In this document: piece after piece, positions 7,862-17,154 of the stretch
Layout: each line of letters starts with the position of its first letter
How positions within the stretch are numbered: the first letter of the stretch is position 1
DNA from: Alkalicaulis satelles
GTDB lineage: Bacteria > Pseudomonadota > Alphaproteobacteria > Caulobacterales > Maricaulaceae
Reading direction: 5' to 3'
Assembly: GCF_008630495.1 (NCBI RefSeq)
Contig: NZ_VWOJ01000002.1
Location: forward strand, 77,001-141,000
DNA length: 64,000 nucleotides
Notes under the pieces: model-generated
Databases searched by the model: none
What the model saw: the letters and a program-made list of their open reading frames with translations, nothing else
What the model was told of the DNA's origin: nothing
Program-made: the position numbers and the translations under genes

Positions 7862-9352
7862 ATGTCCGGATTCGACGTCCGTCTCGCCGACGCCCGCCGT
7901 TCCCGCACGCTGGTGTTTTTCGCCACGCTGGGCCTGGGGCTCCTGATTGTCGTGGGCGCCCTTCTGATGCGCTTTTCCGGACCGGGCGAGCCGTCCGTCC
8001 CGGCAGAGCCCGTCCCGGCCAGCCCTCAAGCGGTGCAGGCGCTCAGCGAGACCGCCCGGTCAGGCGCGCCTGAGGCGGCGCCCGCTGCGGTGGCGCTGAA
8101 TAATTCACGCGACGTGATCGAGGCCGAACACGCCCTGTTCACCTCCGCCCCCTTCCGCAGCCAGGTTGAAAGCCTCGACATCACCGTACGCTCCGGTCAG
8201 ACCATGGCCAGCGTGCTGGCGGGCGCAGGGGCGGACCGTGTCGAGGCCGCGCGCGCCATCGCCGCGCTGGACCCGGTCTTCCCGGTGCGCCGCCTGCGCG
8301 CCGGACAGGACCTGACGCTGTTCTTTGAAACTGTGGCCGATGAGGAAGAGGGCGAGGCGAGGCGCCTGGCCGGCCTGTCCTTCCGTCCCGATATCGAACG
8401 CACCCTCACCGTGGCCCGCTCCGGCGACCGCTTCCGCGCCCGCGAGGCCACCGCCACGCTGGATCGTGAATTCGTGCGGGTGCGCGGCGAGGTCAGCTCC
8501 AGCCTTTATATGTCCGCCATCCAGCAAGGCGCCACCGACCGCATCGTGGTCGAACTGGCCAATATCCTGGGCTATGCGGTGGACTTCCGCACCATCCAGC
8601 CCGGCGATGATTTCGACTTTGTCTTCGAGCGCCATGTGAACCGGCGCGGCGAGACCGTGCGCACGGGCGATATCGTCTATGTGCGCTTCGCCGGACGCGG
8701 CAGCCCGCTGGAATATTTCCGCTACACCGCCCCGGACGGTGAGGTCGGCTATTACACCGGCGAGGGCGAGGCCGCCCAGCGCCTGTTGATGCGCATGCCC
8801 GTCAATGGCGCGCGCATCTCTTCCTCCTTCGGCATGCGCTTCCACCCCATCCACCAGGTCAACCGGCCCCACAACGGCACCGATTTCGCCGCCCCGCGCG
8901 GCACGCCCATCATGGCGGCGGGCAATGGCGTGGTGGAGCGCGCAGACTGGTTCGGCGGCTTCGGCAATTATGTGCGCATCCGTCACGCCAACGGCTATCA
9001 GACGGTCTACGCCCACCTGCAGGGCTTCGCCCGCGGCGTGCGCGCCGGCACGCGCGTCAGCCAAGGCCAGGTGATCGGCTATGTGGGCTGCACGGGCTCA
9101 TGCACCGGTCCGCACCTGCATTATGAAGTGCACCAGAACGGCCGCCCGCTGAACCCGATGCGCCTGGACCTGCCCACCGGGCGGCGGCTGACGCGTGACG
9201 AGCTGCCGAGCTTCACCACCGAGCGTGACCGCCTGATCGCCAAGCGCGACAGCGTCATGTTCGCCAATGGTCAGCCGCCCGCGATCCAGGCCGAAGATGC
9301 GGTGCTGCTGGCTGCGCGCGAATCCGGGCGCAGCCAGAGCGCCAGCCGCTGA
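7862..9352 (+). CDS. M23-family metallopeptidase, membrane-anchored
   Basis: 496 residues. A single N-terminal transmembrane helix (about 16-37) anchors the protein facing the periplasm. A middle region (about 100-300) resembles the OapA/LysM-like N-terminal part of MepM-type endopeptidases. The M23 (LytM) domain follows with HNGTDFAAPRG and GPHLHYEV, which contain the zinc ligands, so the enzyme should be catalytically active and cleave peptidoglycan cross-links, unlike degenerate LytM regulators. A weak GAGGGA lies upstream of the ATG. It is monocistronic; argG converges on it from the other side with only eight bases between. Confidence 0.88.
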   Translation: MSGFDVRLADARRSRTLVFFATLGLGLLIVVGALLMRFSGPGEPSVPAEPVPASPQAVQALSETARSGAPEAAPAAVALNNSRDVIEAEHALFTSAPFRSQVESLDITVRSGQTMASVLAGAGADRVEAARAIAALDPVFPVRRLRAGQDLTLFFETVADEEEGEARRLAGLSFRPDIERTLTVARSGDRFRAREATATLDREFVRVRGEVSSSLYMSAIQQGATDRIVVELANILGYAVDFRTIQPGDDFDFVFERHVNRRGETVRTGDIVYVRFAGRGSPLEYFRYTAPDGEVGYYTGEGEAAQRLLMRMPVNGARISSSFGMRFHPIHQVNRPHNGTDFAAPRGTPIMAAGNGVVERADWFGGFGNYVRIRHANGYQTVYAHLQGFARGVRAGTRVSQGQVIGYVGCTGSCTGPHLHYEVHQNGRPLNPMRLDLPTGRRLTRDELPSFTTERDRLIAKRDSVMFANGQPPAIQAEDAVLLAARESGRSQSASR

Positions 9353-9360
9353 GCTGATCC

Positions 9361-10590
9361 CTAGTCGTTCTCGCCCAGGCGCTTCTTGCGGTCCGCCATG
9401 AGGCGCAGGCGCAGGGCGTTGAGCTTGATGAAGCCTTCGGCGTCCTTCTGGTCGTAGACCTGATCTTCCTCGAACGTCACGTGAGCCAGCGAGTAGAGCG
9501 AGGCAGGCGAGCTGCGCCCCACCACCATCACATTGCCCTTGTAGAGCTTGAGGCGCACCTCGCCGGAGACATGGCGCTGGGAATGGTCGATGGCCGCCTG
9601 CAGCATTTCGCGCTCGGGGCTGAACCAGAAGCCCTCATAGATGAGCTTGGCGTATTTGGGCATCAGCTCGTCCTTCAGGTGCATGGCGCCCCGGTCCAGT
9701 GTGAGCTGTTCTATGCCGCGATGGGCGGCCATCAGTATGGTCCCGCCCGGCGTTTCGTAAATGCCGCGCGACTTCATGCCGACAAAGCGGTTCTCCACCA
9801 GATCGAGCCGGCCAATGCCGTGATTGGCGCCGATCTCGTTAAGCCGGGTCAGAAGCGCCGCCGGAGAAAGCGCCTGGCCGTTGACGCTGACCGCATCGCC
9901 GCGCTCAAAACCCACCGTGACGTATTCCGGCTGGTCGGGGCCGTCCTCGGGATGACGGGTCAGCAGGCATACCTCGTTGAACGCTTCCTCGGCCGGGTCC
10001 TCGAGCATTTTGCCCTCCGACGAGGTGTGCCAGAGATTGGCGTCCACCGAGAACGGCGCCTCGCCGCGCTTGTCGGACGGCACCGCAATGCCATGCTTCT
10101 CGGCGTAGGCGATCAGCTTGGTGCGTGAATTGAGGTCCCACTCGCGCCAGGGCGCGATCACCCGCAGGGCCGGGTCCAGCGCGGCCACGCCCAGTTCAAA
10201 ACGCACCTGGTCATTGCCCTTGCCGGTGGCGCCATGGGCCACGGCGTCCGCGCCGGTCTCGTGAGCGATCTCCACCAAGCGCTTGGCGATCAGCGGGCGG
10301 GCGATGGAGGTGCCCAGCAGATACTGGCCCTCATAGACTGCGTTGGCGCGCACCATGGGGAAGCAGTAATCGCGCACGAATTCCTCGCGCAGATCGTCGA
10401 TATAGATCTCCCTGATCCCGGCCGCCTCGGCCTTGGCGCGCGCAGGCCCCAGCTCCTCGCCCTGGCCCAGATCGGCGGTGAAGGTGACCACCTCGGCGCC
10501 ATAGGCGTCCTTGAGCCATTTGAGGATCACGCTGGTGTCCAGCCCGCCCGAATAGGCAAGGACGATTTTCTTCACGGGCTTGGTCGACAT
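9361..10590 (-). CDS. argG: Argininosuccinate synthase
   Basis: 409 residues, family length. Catalyses ATP-dependent condensation of citrulline and aspartate in arginine synthesis. The PP-loop ATP motif YSGGLDTS is at 13-20, followed by the conserved [13 protein letters not shown] stretch and [10 protein letters not shown]. It stands alone on the minus strand, with the M23 gene converging at its 3' end and the GAF gene diverging upstream; argH is not adjacent. Confidence 0.97.
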   Translation of the reverse strand: MSTKPVKKIVLAYSGGLDTSVILKWLKDAYGAEVVTFTADLGQGEELGPARAKAEAAGIREIYIDDLREEFVRDYCFPMVRANAVYEGQYLLGTSIARPLIAKRLVEIAHETGADAVAHGATGKGNDQVRFELGVAALDPALRVIAPWREWDLNSRTKLIAYAEKHGIAVPSDKRGEAPFSVDANLWHTSSEGKMLEDPAEEAFNEVCLLTRHPEDGPDQPEYVTVGFERGDAVSVNGQALSPAALLTRLNEIGANHGIGRLDLVENRFVGMKSRGIYETPGGTILMAAHRGIEQLTLDRGAMHLKDELMPKYAKLIYEGFWFSPEREMLQAAIDHSQRHVSGEVRLKLYKGNVMVVGRSSPASLYSLAHVTFEEDQVYDQKDAEGFIKLNALRLRLMADRKKRLGEND

Positions 10591-10766
10591 GGCGCGGACT
10601 CCTGTATCATGCGGCGCAGCAATCTAGGGCGAGGCCCGGTGTGATGAAAGCGCTGTATCCACCAGATCTCAGGCAGACGCGCCACGCCCCGGCCAGCAAC
10701 TTAACCGGTCTTTCAGCAAGTCCTCCGAAGATGGCTGCATGCACATCCACGTGATGGAGCGATCGC

Positions 10767-11282
10767 ATGCCGCATACGCCCCTGTTTGATCTGGCCGATC
10801 CTCAGCGCCTCGCCGAGTTAAAACGGTTCAGAGCAGCGGTGCGTCACGGCGGCGCCCAGGCGCCCGAGATCACCGAGGCGGCGCGCTATGCCTTCGGCAG
10901 CACTGTGGCCGCGCTGAGCTGCGTCGGACCCCAAACCACCACGTTTGCGGCGATTACCGGTGTTTCCGACCCCGAAGACGTGCCCACCTGCCTGGCCTTC
11001 TGCCGGCATGTAGTGGAGACCGGCCAGCCCTTGATCGTCAAGAATCTGGCTCTCGATCCGCGCTTTGCTGACAATCCTTATGTCACCGAGCCGCCCTATA
11101 TCCGCTTTTATGCGGGCGTTCCGGTGATCAGCCCCTCAGGCCATGTGCTGGGATCGTTCGCGATCCTGAACCAGGCGCCCAGCTTCCGGTTCGAGGCGGA
11201 GGACCTGGCCGCGCTCAAGCGCTTCGCCCAGATCGCGATGAACCTGATTGATATGCACGCCGCCTTGCGTAGCATGGCATAG
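10767..11282 (+). CDS. GAF-domain protein
   Basis: 171 residues that form one GAF domain: FRAAVRHGG near the N-terminus, then the central PTCLAFCRHVVETGQPLIVKN and YAGVPVISPSGHVLGSFAILN typical of GAF domains in sensor proteins. There is no attached kinase, cyclase or phosphodiesterase domain, so it is either a stand-alone ligand-binding protein or a partner of another signalling protein. C63-type thiols near the pocket are visible but no cofactor can be assigned. The gene is preceded by a 176-base intergenic region shared with argG. Confidence 0.75.
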   Translation: MPHTPLFDLADPQRLAELKRFRAAVRHGGAQAPEITEAARYAFGSTVAALSCVGPQTTTFAAITGVSDPEDVPTCLAFCRHVVETGQPLIVKNLALDPRFADNPYVTEPPYIRFYAGVPVISPSGHVLGSFAILNQAPSFRFEAEDLAALKRFAQIAMNLIDMHAALRSMA

Positions 11283-11419
11283 GGCGTTGAACGGGCCGCA
11301 GACCGGGGTTTCGCGATCCCCGCCGCATCGCCTGGCCTCCCAGCATGCGTCTCACTGGCCGAGCGGCTGTGGCGCCCTTATCTGACAGGCCACATCTCCC
11401 GCCGCCCGGAGCCTGCCCC

Positions 11420-11830
11420 ATGCGCCTGATCATCCTCGCCACTCTCGCCCTGGCCCTCGCCGCCTGCAGCCCGTCCGGGCCGGGCGAACCCATGGCGGTG
11501 CTGTCGGGAACCGGCGAGCCCGCCGAGACGCCGGACCCGCGCCTTGAGGGCGTGTGGACCGCGGTGCTGGAAACCGGAGTCGAACCGCGCCCGCTGGAGC
11601 TGACCATCAGCCTCCAGGACGAAGCCGTTTCGGTCATCCTCACCGCACCCGGCCAGGGCGGGGCGCGGGTGCGCTTCGAGCAGGTCCGCCTGGACGGGGC
11701 GCGCGTCGGCTTCGCCACGGGCCTTGGCGCGCTTTTGTTCGAGGGCGAGCTGGATGGTGATGACGCGATATCCGGCACGGTCTGGCAGGGCCGCACGCCG
11801 AGCCCGCTTATCTGGACCCGGGTGGAGTAA
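11420..11830 (+). CDS. Small lipoprotein of unknown function
   Basis: 136 residues from the ATG at 11420; a longer frame reaches 11345 but would bury the signal peptide. The N-terminus MRLIILATLALALAAC is a type II signal peptide with lipobox LAAC, so the mature protein should be lipidated. The rest is a predicted beta-rich domain of about 100 residues with LEGVWTAVLETG and GTVWQGRTPSPLIWTR, a pattern reminiscent of small lipocalin-like or barrel-like lipoproteins, but I do not recognise the family. It is followed within six bases by the convergent end of the glycosyltransferase fusion gene. Confidence 0.65.
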   Translation: MRLIILATLALALAACSPSGPGEPMAVLSGTGEPAETPDPRLEGVWTAVLETGVEPRPLELTISLQDEAVSVILTAPGQGGARVRFEQVRLDGARVGFATGLGALLFEGELDGDDAISGTVWQGRTPSPLIWTRVE

Positions 11831-11835
11831 TCCGG

Positions 11836-14226
11836 TCAGGCCAGACGCAATTGGCCGCCCGCTTCCTCACCAGCCCTTAGCCGGGCGAGCAAATGGGCGC
11901 GCAGCCTGTCGTCTTCGGGCCGCGAATCCAAGGCCGAATCCACCTGCTCCATGAGGCTGACATCCTCACACAGGCGCGCCCGCGTCGCCTCGGGACGCAG
12001 GAGAAGCTCAGCCAGCAGCACGCCCAGCAGCATTTCGCCCGATTGGCCGGCTGCGGCCTCCAGAATGTCCTGCGCCTGCGCTGTCTGCACGGGCGCAGCC
12101 TGGGCCGGCAATGAGGGCGGCGGGAGTTCGTAAAGCTGGAAAGCTTCAGGCAGGCCGCCCTTTCGCGACCGGGCCGCTTCAGCCACACACGCGCGCAGGG
12201 CCTCGTGCAGTGCATCGAGATCATGATGCTCGAAGGCGAAGGCGCGCGCTTCATCCGCCAGGGCCTGACGGCGCCGGGGATCGTCCATCAGCTCAAGGAT
12301 CGCCGCTTCCAGCGCCTCTTCGCTCTCGTGATCAATCACCACGCCCAGGTCATGACGCTTGAGGTAATCGATCGTGGCGGCCTCCTGCGGTCCGTGCGCC
12401 AGCAACACCGCCCCTGAGGCAAGGCATTCCGGCAGCTTGTTGGCCATGGAATAGCGCACATAGCGCAAGGACGCCGCGTCGAAATTATAGGCGATCAAGG
12501 TGGCGTCCGCCCGCTGCATCCAGTCGCGATAAGCCTCGGGCGAACGGTTTTCAGCGGTGAGGCGGGTGTGAGCAAACCGCGCATAGTCTTGAGCGGTCTC
12601 CCGCAAACACCACGGCTTGGTGTTGATCTCCAGCGTCACCGGATGACCGGCCTGGCCCAGCTTTTCCACGACGCGCGCTACTTGCAGGACGCTGGCGCGC
12701 TGCATGTTGGCGGCGAGACCGCCTGCATAGCGGATGCGCAGGCGCCGCCCTTCATGAGGCGCGCGCGCTGGCCAGTCCCGGGGGCGCACGCCGTTGGCAA
12801 GCGCCGTGAAAGGGGCATTATACCGCGCCTCGAAATTCGCAGACATGGCTTCGCAGATCGACAGGCGCGCCTGGGCGTGCGTCAGCAGCCGGAGCAGGTC
12901 CGGCTCCAGTGCGAGCCACTGGTCGCGATCACGGCCAGCCAGATCGCTGGGCCAGTCATCCATCATCCAGGCGATGACCGGCTTGCCCAGCGCGTGGAGC
13001 AACTCCATGGCCAGACCATGCAGCCAGGGCACATCGGGCACGGGGCGGTAGAGCACGGCGTCCGGCTCAAACGCCTGCGCCGCCTGGCGGGCATCGTCTT
13101 GGCCGCATACCGATTGCGCCCACCCGCCGGCCCCGTCAGGACGCACCAGAGCCAAACCATCCCAGCTGTGGCGGGCGATCTGCAGGAGGCGGTCCGCCGG
13201 CCAGCCGGCCAGCAGGTTGGACTTGATCTCGCCCGTGGCGGTGCCATTGCCTGAAGCGGTCATGTCCAGCACCAGAAGCCGCGGATAAGCCGGCCCGGAC
13301 TGTGCGGCGCGCATCTCTTCAGGCTTGCGCGCATGAGGAAACAGATCGTGGAAGCGGCGGCGCTCGAACACATCGAGCTGGCCGCCAATCCCGGCGTTAT
13401 AGATCATCTGGCCCGTGCCGGTGAGCGCGCGGCGCGCTTCGCCATAGGCCTCGATCATCTTGTCCACCTGGGGGTCGTGCCAGCGATAACCCTTGCCGAA
13501 ATAATCCGGGTGGAAGTGATTGGGATCGTCGGATTTCATGTCCAGCACCCCGACGCCGTAATCCTTGCTCTCTTGCGCGTCGTCGGGGATGACATAGCTG
13601 GCGTCCACGCCAACCAGGTAAATCTCCTCAAAGCCGAGCCAGGCTGCAATCTGCATCATGGAGAAGGTGACCGTGCAGCCGGTATAGGTGATCCGGTCGG
13701 CCTCCATGGAGAAGTCAAAGCCGTGAGGATAGCTTTTGCGGGGCTGATGATTGTAGAAAATCGTATCTTCACAGGGCTCGAACACATAGCCCAGATAGGC
13801 CGGAAAGAGTTTGACCGGACCCTTGAAGGCCCGGATCTCTTCGGCCCGGTCCTCGGCCACCAGATGATCTTCAACCAGATAAAATGTGGGCGTCCAGTCC
13901 AGCTCGCGCGCCTTGAGGAAGAAGCCGTTCACAGCGAACGTCACTTCGTCTTTGAGAACAGACAGATCGGTTTCATTCAGGCTGGGGCCGTTGCCGATCA
14001 GGAAGCAGCGCGTGCGCCCCTTGAATTGCTCGCGCAGGGCGCGCAGGCGCGGACGGTAAACCGCATCGAGATCCTGGCTGCATATGCGGGCCACATGGCG
14101 CAGGCCGCGCACCTTGTCCGGCAAGGCGATCTTGTCTGTCGGCAGAAAGATTGGCGAGCGGTAGGGCGACCCGGCCAGCAATGTCTGGCATTCAAGCTCG
14201 AGAGCCCGCTCTGTGTCATTCGCCAT
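11836..14226 (-). CDS. DUF115 (Maf/sialyltransferase-like) and GT-B glycosyltransferase fusion
   Basis: 796 residues in two parts. The N-terminal part (about 1-300) is DUF115/MAF_flag10-like, with GNGPSLNETD (78-87), FYLVEDHLV and EIYLVGVDASY (201-211) plus several conserved His/Asp residues; related proteins act in flagellin or surface-glycan decoration with nonulosonic acids. The second part (about 315-690) resembles a GT-B glycosyltransferase of the group 4 type, with MANKLPECLASGAVLLAH near the donor site and a final helical tail. It diverges from the GT2 gene across a 255-base intergenic region. The combination suggests transfer of a sugar made by the cassette at 14482-17895. Acceptor unknown. 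Confidence 0.7.
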   Translation of the reverse strand: MANDTERALELECQTLLAGSPYRSPIFLPTDKIALPDKVRGLRHVARICSQDLDAVYRPRLRALREQFKGRTRCFLIGNGPSLNETDLSVLKDEVTFAVNGFFLKARELDWTPTFYLVEDHLVAEDRAEEIRAFKGPVKLFPAYLGYVFEPCEDTIFYNHQPRKSYPHGFDFSMEADRITYTGCTVTFSMMQIAAWLGFEEIYLVGVDASYVIPDDAQESKDYGVGVLDMKSDDPNHFHPDYFGKGYRWHDPQVDKMIEAYGEARRALTGTGQMIYNAGIGGQLDVFERRRFHDLFPHARKPEEMRAAQSGPAYPRLLVLDMTASGNGTATGEIKSNLLAGWPADRLLQIARHSWDGLALVRPDGAGGWAQSVCGQDDARQAAQAFEPDAVLYRPVPDVPWLHGLAMELLHALGKPVIAWMMDDWPSDLAGRDRDQWLALEPDLLRLLTHAQARLSICEAMSANFEARYNAPFTALANGVRPRDWPARAPHEGRRLRIRYAGGLAANMQRASVLQVARVVEKLGQAGHPVTLEINTKPWCLRETAQDYARFAHTRLTAENRSPEAYRDWMQRADATLIAYNFDAASLRYVRYSMANKLPECLASGAVLLAHGPQEAATIDYLKRHDLGVVIDHESEEALEAAILELMDDPRRRQALADEARAFAFEHHDLDALHEALRACVAEAARSRKGGLPEAFQLYELPPPSLPAQAAPVQTAQAQDILEAAAGQSGEMLLGVLLAELLLRPEATRARLCEDVSLMEQVDSALDSRPEDDRLRAHLLARLRAGEEAGGQLRLA

Positions 14227-14481
14227 GTGTACGCCAAGCTCCGCCTACGATCATGCGCCGCCCCGCCAGACTCACCCCTGTTGCGAAACCAGCCTAGCGC
14301 ATTCTCAACCCAAAGCGTCAAGACGAGCTGTGTACGCCGCATACTGGGCGTTGAAGATCATCCGCCTCGCCGATATACACGCCACAAGGCATGGGGAAGT
14401 CGATTAAGGTAAAGCTTCCGCGAACTGGCATGGACGCTTGAGATGCGGCGGTGGTAACGGTCCCGTGTGACAGGGATAGTC

Positions 14482-15465
14482 ATGACACGATCGCGTTCGG
14501 GGGGAGGCATAGTGACATATCATCCAAAAGACGCGCCAGAAGCCGGCCCGCCACCCCAGCCGGACGCACAGGCCGCTGCGGTGGACGCCTCCATCGTCAT
14601 CCGCACCTATAATGAGGGCAAGTGGCTGGGTGACGCGCTGAAAGCGGTGGCAGCGCAGAACCCGGAACCCTACAGCTATGAAGTCGTGATCGTGGATTCA
14701 GGCTCCACGGACGACACGCTGAAGATCGCTGAAGCCCATGGCTGCAGGATCACCCATATCAAGAAAAGCGAATTCACGTTCGGCCGGTCGCTCAATATGG
14801 GCTGCGAGGCGGCCATCGGACGGTTTCTGGTGTTCATCTCCGGTCATTGCATACCGTCCGGGGAGCGCTGGCTGCACAATCTGGTCAAGCCGCTGGACGA
14901 AGGCGTGTGCGCCTACACCTATGGCCGCCAGATGGGCAAGCCTGGCATCACGAAATTTTCTGAAGAGCAGCTGTTCCGCAAATATTTCCCCGATTGCTCC
15001 CACATTCCGCAAGACGATTTCTTCTGCAACAACGCCAACTCTGCGATCCTCACATCGGTCTGGAAATCGCATCCTTTCGACGAAACCGTCACCGGGCTGG
15101 AAGACATGGCGCTGGCCAAGCAGCTGGTCGCTGACGGGATGAAGATCGGTTATGTGGCCGACGCCCCGGTGATCCACATCCACGAAGAGAGCTGGTCCAA
15201 GGTCAAGACGCGCTATGAGCGCGAGGCGGTGGCCCTGCAGGACATCATGCCCGAGGTTCATGTCGGCTTTGGCGATTTCGTGCGCTACACCCTGGCCGGG
15301 ATCATGCACGACTGGGGCGAGGCGCTGGACCAGCGCGTGTTCTGGAAAGAGGCGGGCAATATCGTCATGTTCCGCTTCAACCAGTACTGGGGCAGCTATC
15401 AGGGCAATAATAATCACCGCAAGCTGTCCCAGCGCCGCAAGGACCGGTATTTCTATCCGCGCTGA
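14482..15465 (+). CDS. GT2 family glycosyltransferase
   Basis: About 327 residues. The GT-A core is clear: SIVIRTYNEG near residue 37, the nucleotide-binding DSGSTDDT near 72, and a later GLEDMALAKQL that matches the ED motif of inverting GT2 enzymes. No transmembrane segments, so it is probably cytosolic or peripheral. The start is uncertain: ATG at 14482 has AGGGA at about five bases, a GTG at 14467 extends the frame, and a GTG at 14512 follows GGGAGG closely. First gene of the operon with the cytidylyltransferase, dehydrogenase and SDR genes. The acceptor is not deducible; rhamnosyltransferase-like proteins share this pattern. Confidence 0.85.
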   Translation: MTRSRSGGGIVTYHPKDAPEAGPPPQPDAQAAAVDASIVIRTYNEGKWLGDALKAVAAQNPEPYSYEVVIVDSGSTDDTLKIAEAHGCRITHIKKSEFTFGRSLNMGCEAAIGRFLVFISGHCIPSGERWLHNLVKPLDEGVCAYTYGRQMGKPGITKFSEEQLFRKYFPDCSHIPQDDFFCNNANSAILTSVWKSHPFDETVTGLEDMALAKQLVADGMKIGYVADAPVIHIHEESWSKVKTRYEREAVALQDIMPEVHVGFGDFVRYTLAGIMHDWGEALDQRVFWKEAGNIVMFRFNQYWGSYQGNNNHRKLSQRRKDRYFYPR

Positions 15466-15504
15466 CGCCCGTCATCGCGCTCTGTCATCACTGGAGACTC
15501 ATTC

Positions 15505-16209
15505 ATGTCCGAGCCGTTCAAGCTCGTCGCCCTTCTGCCCATGAAGGCTCATTCCGCGCGCGTCACGTCGAAGAACTTCCGTGAGTTCGCCGGCAAGCCG
15601 CTGTTTCGCTGGATCCTCGACACGCTTCTGAGCATGGAGGAGATCGACCGGGTAGTGATCAATACCGATGCGCGCGAAATTCTGGCCGAGAAGGGCCTGA
15701 AGGACGGTGATAGCGATGGCCGGGTGATGATCCGCGACCGCAAGCCGGAGATTTGCGGCGATTTCGTCTCCATGAATCTGGTGCTGGGCGATGACGTGGC
15801 CAATGTCGCCTCTGACGCCTATCTCATGACCCACACCACCAATCCGCTCCTGTCGGCGGACGCCATGCGCGGGGCGCTGGCCCGGTATCACGCCACGGTG
15901 AAAGCTGGCGAGGCCGACAGCCTGTTTGCGGTCAACCGAATCCAGACCCGCTTCTACCGTGAGGACATGAGCCCGGTGAACCATGACCCGGACAATCTGA
16001 TCCGCACCCAGGATCTGGAGCCGTGGTTTGAGGAAAACTCCAATCTCTATTTGTTCAATCGCGAGAGCTTTGCAGCCACCAACGCCCGCATCGGCAAGCG
16101 CCCGGCCATGTATGTGACCCCGGCGCTGGAATCCATCGATATCGACGACGCCGACCAGTGGGCCCTGGCCGAGGCGGTCGCGCTCTACAACGCCCGCAAA
16201 GGAAGCTGA
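15505..16209 (+). CDS. Cytidylyltransferase of the acylneuraminate (CMP-sugar synthetase) family
   Basis: 234 residues, the length of NeuA/KdsB-like enzymes that join CMP to a sugar acid. The nucleotide-binding loop reads LLPMKAHSARVTSKN (10-24), a divergent form of the usual P-x-R-x-G-S-x-R-x-x-x-K-N; the Ser, Arg and Lys-Asn are kept but the first Arg and Gly are not. VINTDARE (51-58) and SIDIDDADQWALAE near the end match the family, the latter containing the metal-binding Asp. Upstream gap 39 bases, downstream gap 3 bases. The altered loop and the absence of a neuB-like synthase nearby leave the sugar substrate open. Confidence 0.8.
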   Translation: MSEPFKLVALLPMKAHSARVTSKNFREFAGKPLFRWILDTLLSMEEIDRVVINTDAREILAEKGLKDGDSDGRVMIRDRKPEICGDFVSMNLVLGDDVANVASDAYLMTHTTNPLLSADAMRGALARYHATVKAGEADSLFAVNRIQTRFYREDMSPVNHDPDNLIRTQDLEPWFEENSNLYLFNRESFAATNARIGKRPAMYVTPALESIDIDDADQWALAEAVALYNARKGS

Positions 16210-16212
16210 TCC

Positions 16213-17145
16213 ATGCGCGTTCTGGTCACCTGCCCGCCCATGCTGGGCATGATTGATGAATTCCGCCCCATTTTCGCGCAGCGCAATGTGGAGCTGGAGG
16301 CGGCCAAGGTCGTCCAGACCCTGTCTGAAGACGAGCTGATCGCGCTTCTGCCCGGCTTTGACGGCTGGATCATCGGCGATGACCCGGCCAGCGCCCGGGT
16401 GCTGGAGGCTGGTGCGGCGGGCAAACTCAAGGCCATCGTGAAATGGGGCGTCGGCGTCGACAATGTGGACTTCACCGCCGCCAAGCGCCTGAACCTGCCC
16501 GCGGTGAACACGCCGGGCGTGTTTGGCCGCGAGGTCGCCGATCTGGCGGTCAATTACGTCAACGGACTGGCGCGCGAGAGCTATCTGATCGACCGGGAAA
16601 TCCGCATCAACAAGATCTGGCCCAAGCCGCGCGGCATCTCGCTGGCCGGCCGCACAGCCGCGATCATCGGCTTTGGCGATATCGGGCGCTGCACCGCCCT
16701 GCGCCTTCTGGCCGCCGAGATGCGCATCATCGCCTATGATCCCGCCTTCCGCCCGCTGGACGGCCATGAGGTGGAGCACAAACCCTGGCCCGAAGGCGTT
16801 GAGGAGGCCGATTTCCTGGTCTTCACCGCTCCGCTCAACCCCCACACCCATCACATGTTCAATGAGGACGTGCTGGCCCGGGTGAAGCCCGGCGTGCGCC
16901 TCGTCAATGTGGGCCGGGGTCCGGTGGTCAAGGAAACCGCCCTGCTCGACGGTCTCGCCTCGGGCCGGATTCATTCGGCTGCGCTGGACGTGTTCGAGAT
17001 CGAGCCGCTGGCGCCCGACAGCCCCTTGCGCGGCTATGAGCGGTGCATTTTCGGCTCCCACAACGCCTCCAACACCGAGGACGCGGTGCGCCGCGTCAGC
17101 CTGCAGGCCATCGAGCACCTGTTCGGCTTTCTCGGCGTCAAGTAA
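16213..17145 (+). CDS. D-isomer-specific 2-hydroxyacid dehydrogenase (phosphoglycerate dehydrogenase-like)
   Basis: 310 residues, without the C-terminal ACT/ASB regulatory domains of SerA. The NAD-binding Rossmann motif GFGDIGR is at 153-159 and the catalytic residues can be placed as R235 (VNVGRGPVV), E264 (DVFEIEP) and H283 (GSHNAS). It should oxidise or reduce a D-2-hydroxy acid. It lies three bases after the cytidylyltransferase gene and nine before the SDR gene, so its substrate is more likely a sugar-acid precursor than serine-pathway 3-phosphoglycerate, although serC is 1.8 kb downstream. Substrate unknown. Confidence 0.82.
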   Translation: MRVLVTCPPMLGMIDEFRPIFAQRNVELEAAKVVQTLSEDELIALLPGFDGWIIGDDPASARVLEAGAAGKLKAIVKWGVGVDNVDFTAAKRLNLPAVNTPGVFGREVADLAVNYVNGLARESYLIDREIRINKIWPKPRGISLAGRTAAIIGFGDIGRCTALRLLAAEMRIIAYDPAFRPLDGHEVEHKPWPEGVEEADFLVFTAPLNPHTHHMFNEDVLARVKPGVRLVNVGRGPVVKETALLDGLASGRIHSAALDVFEIEPLAPDSPLRGYERCIFGSHNASNTEDAVRRVSLQAIEHLFGFLGVK

Positions 17146-17154
17146 GGACCGGCC

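Noticed and set aside
10691-10706. CtrA box upstream of the GAF gene (TTAACCGG)
   Set aside because: Only one half-site; the second half at N7 is TTCA.
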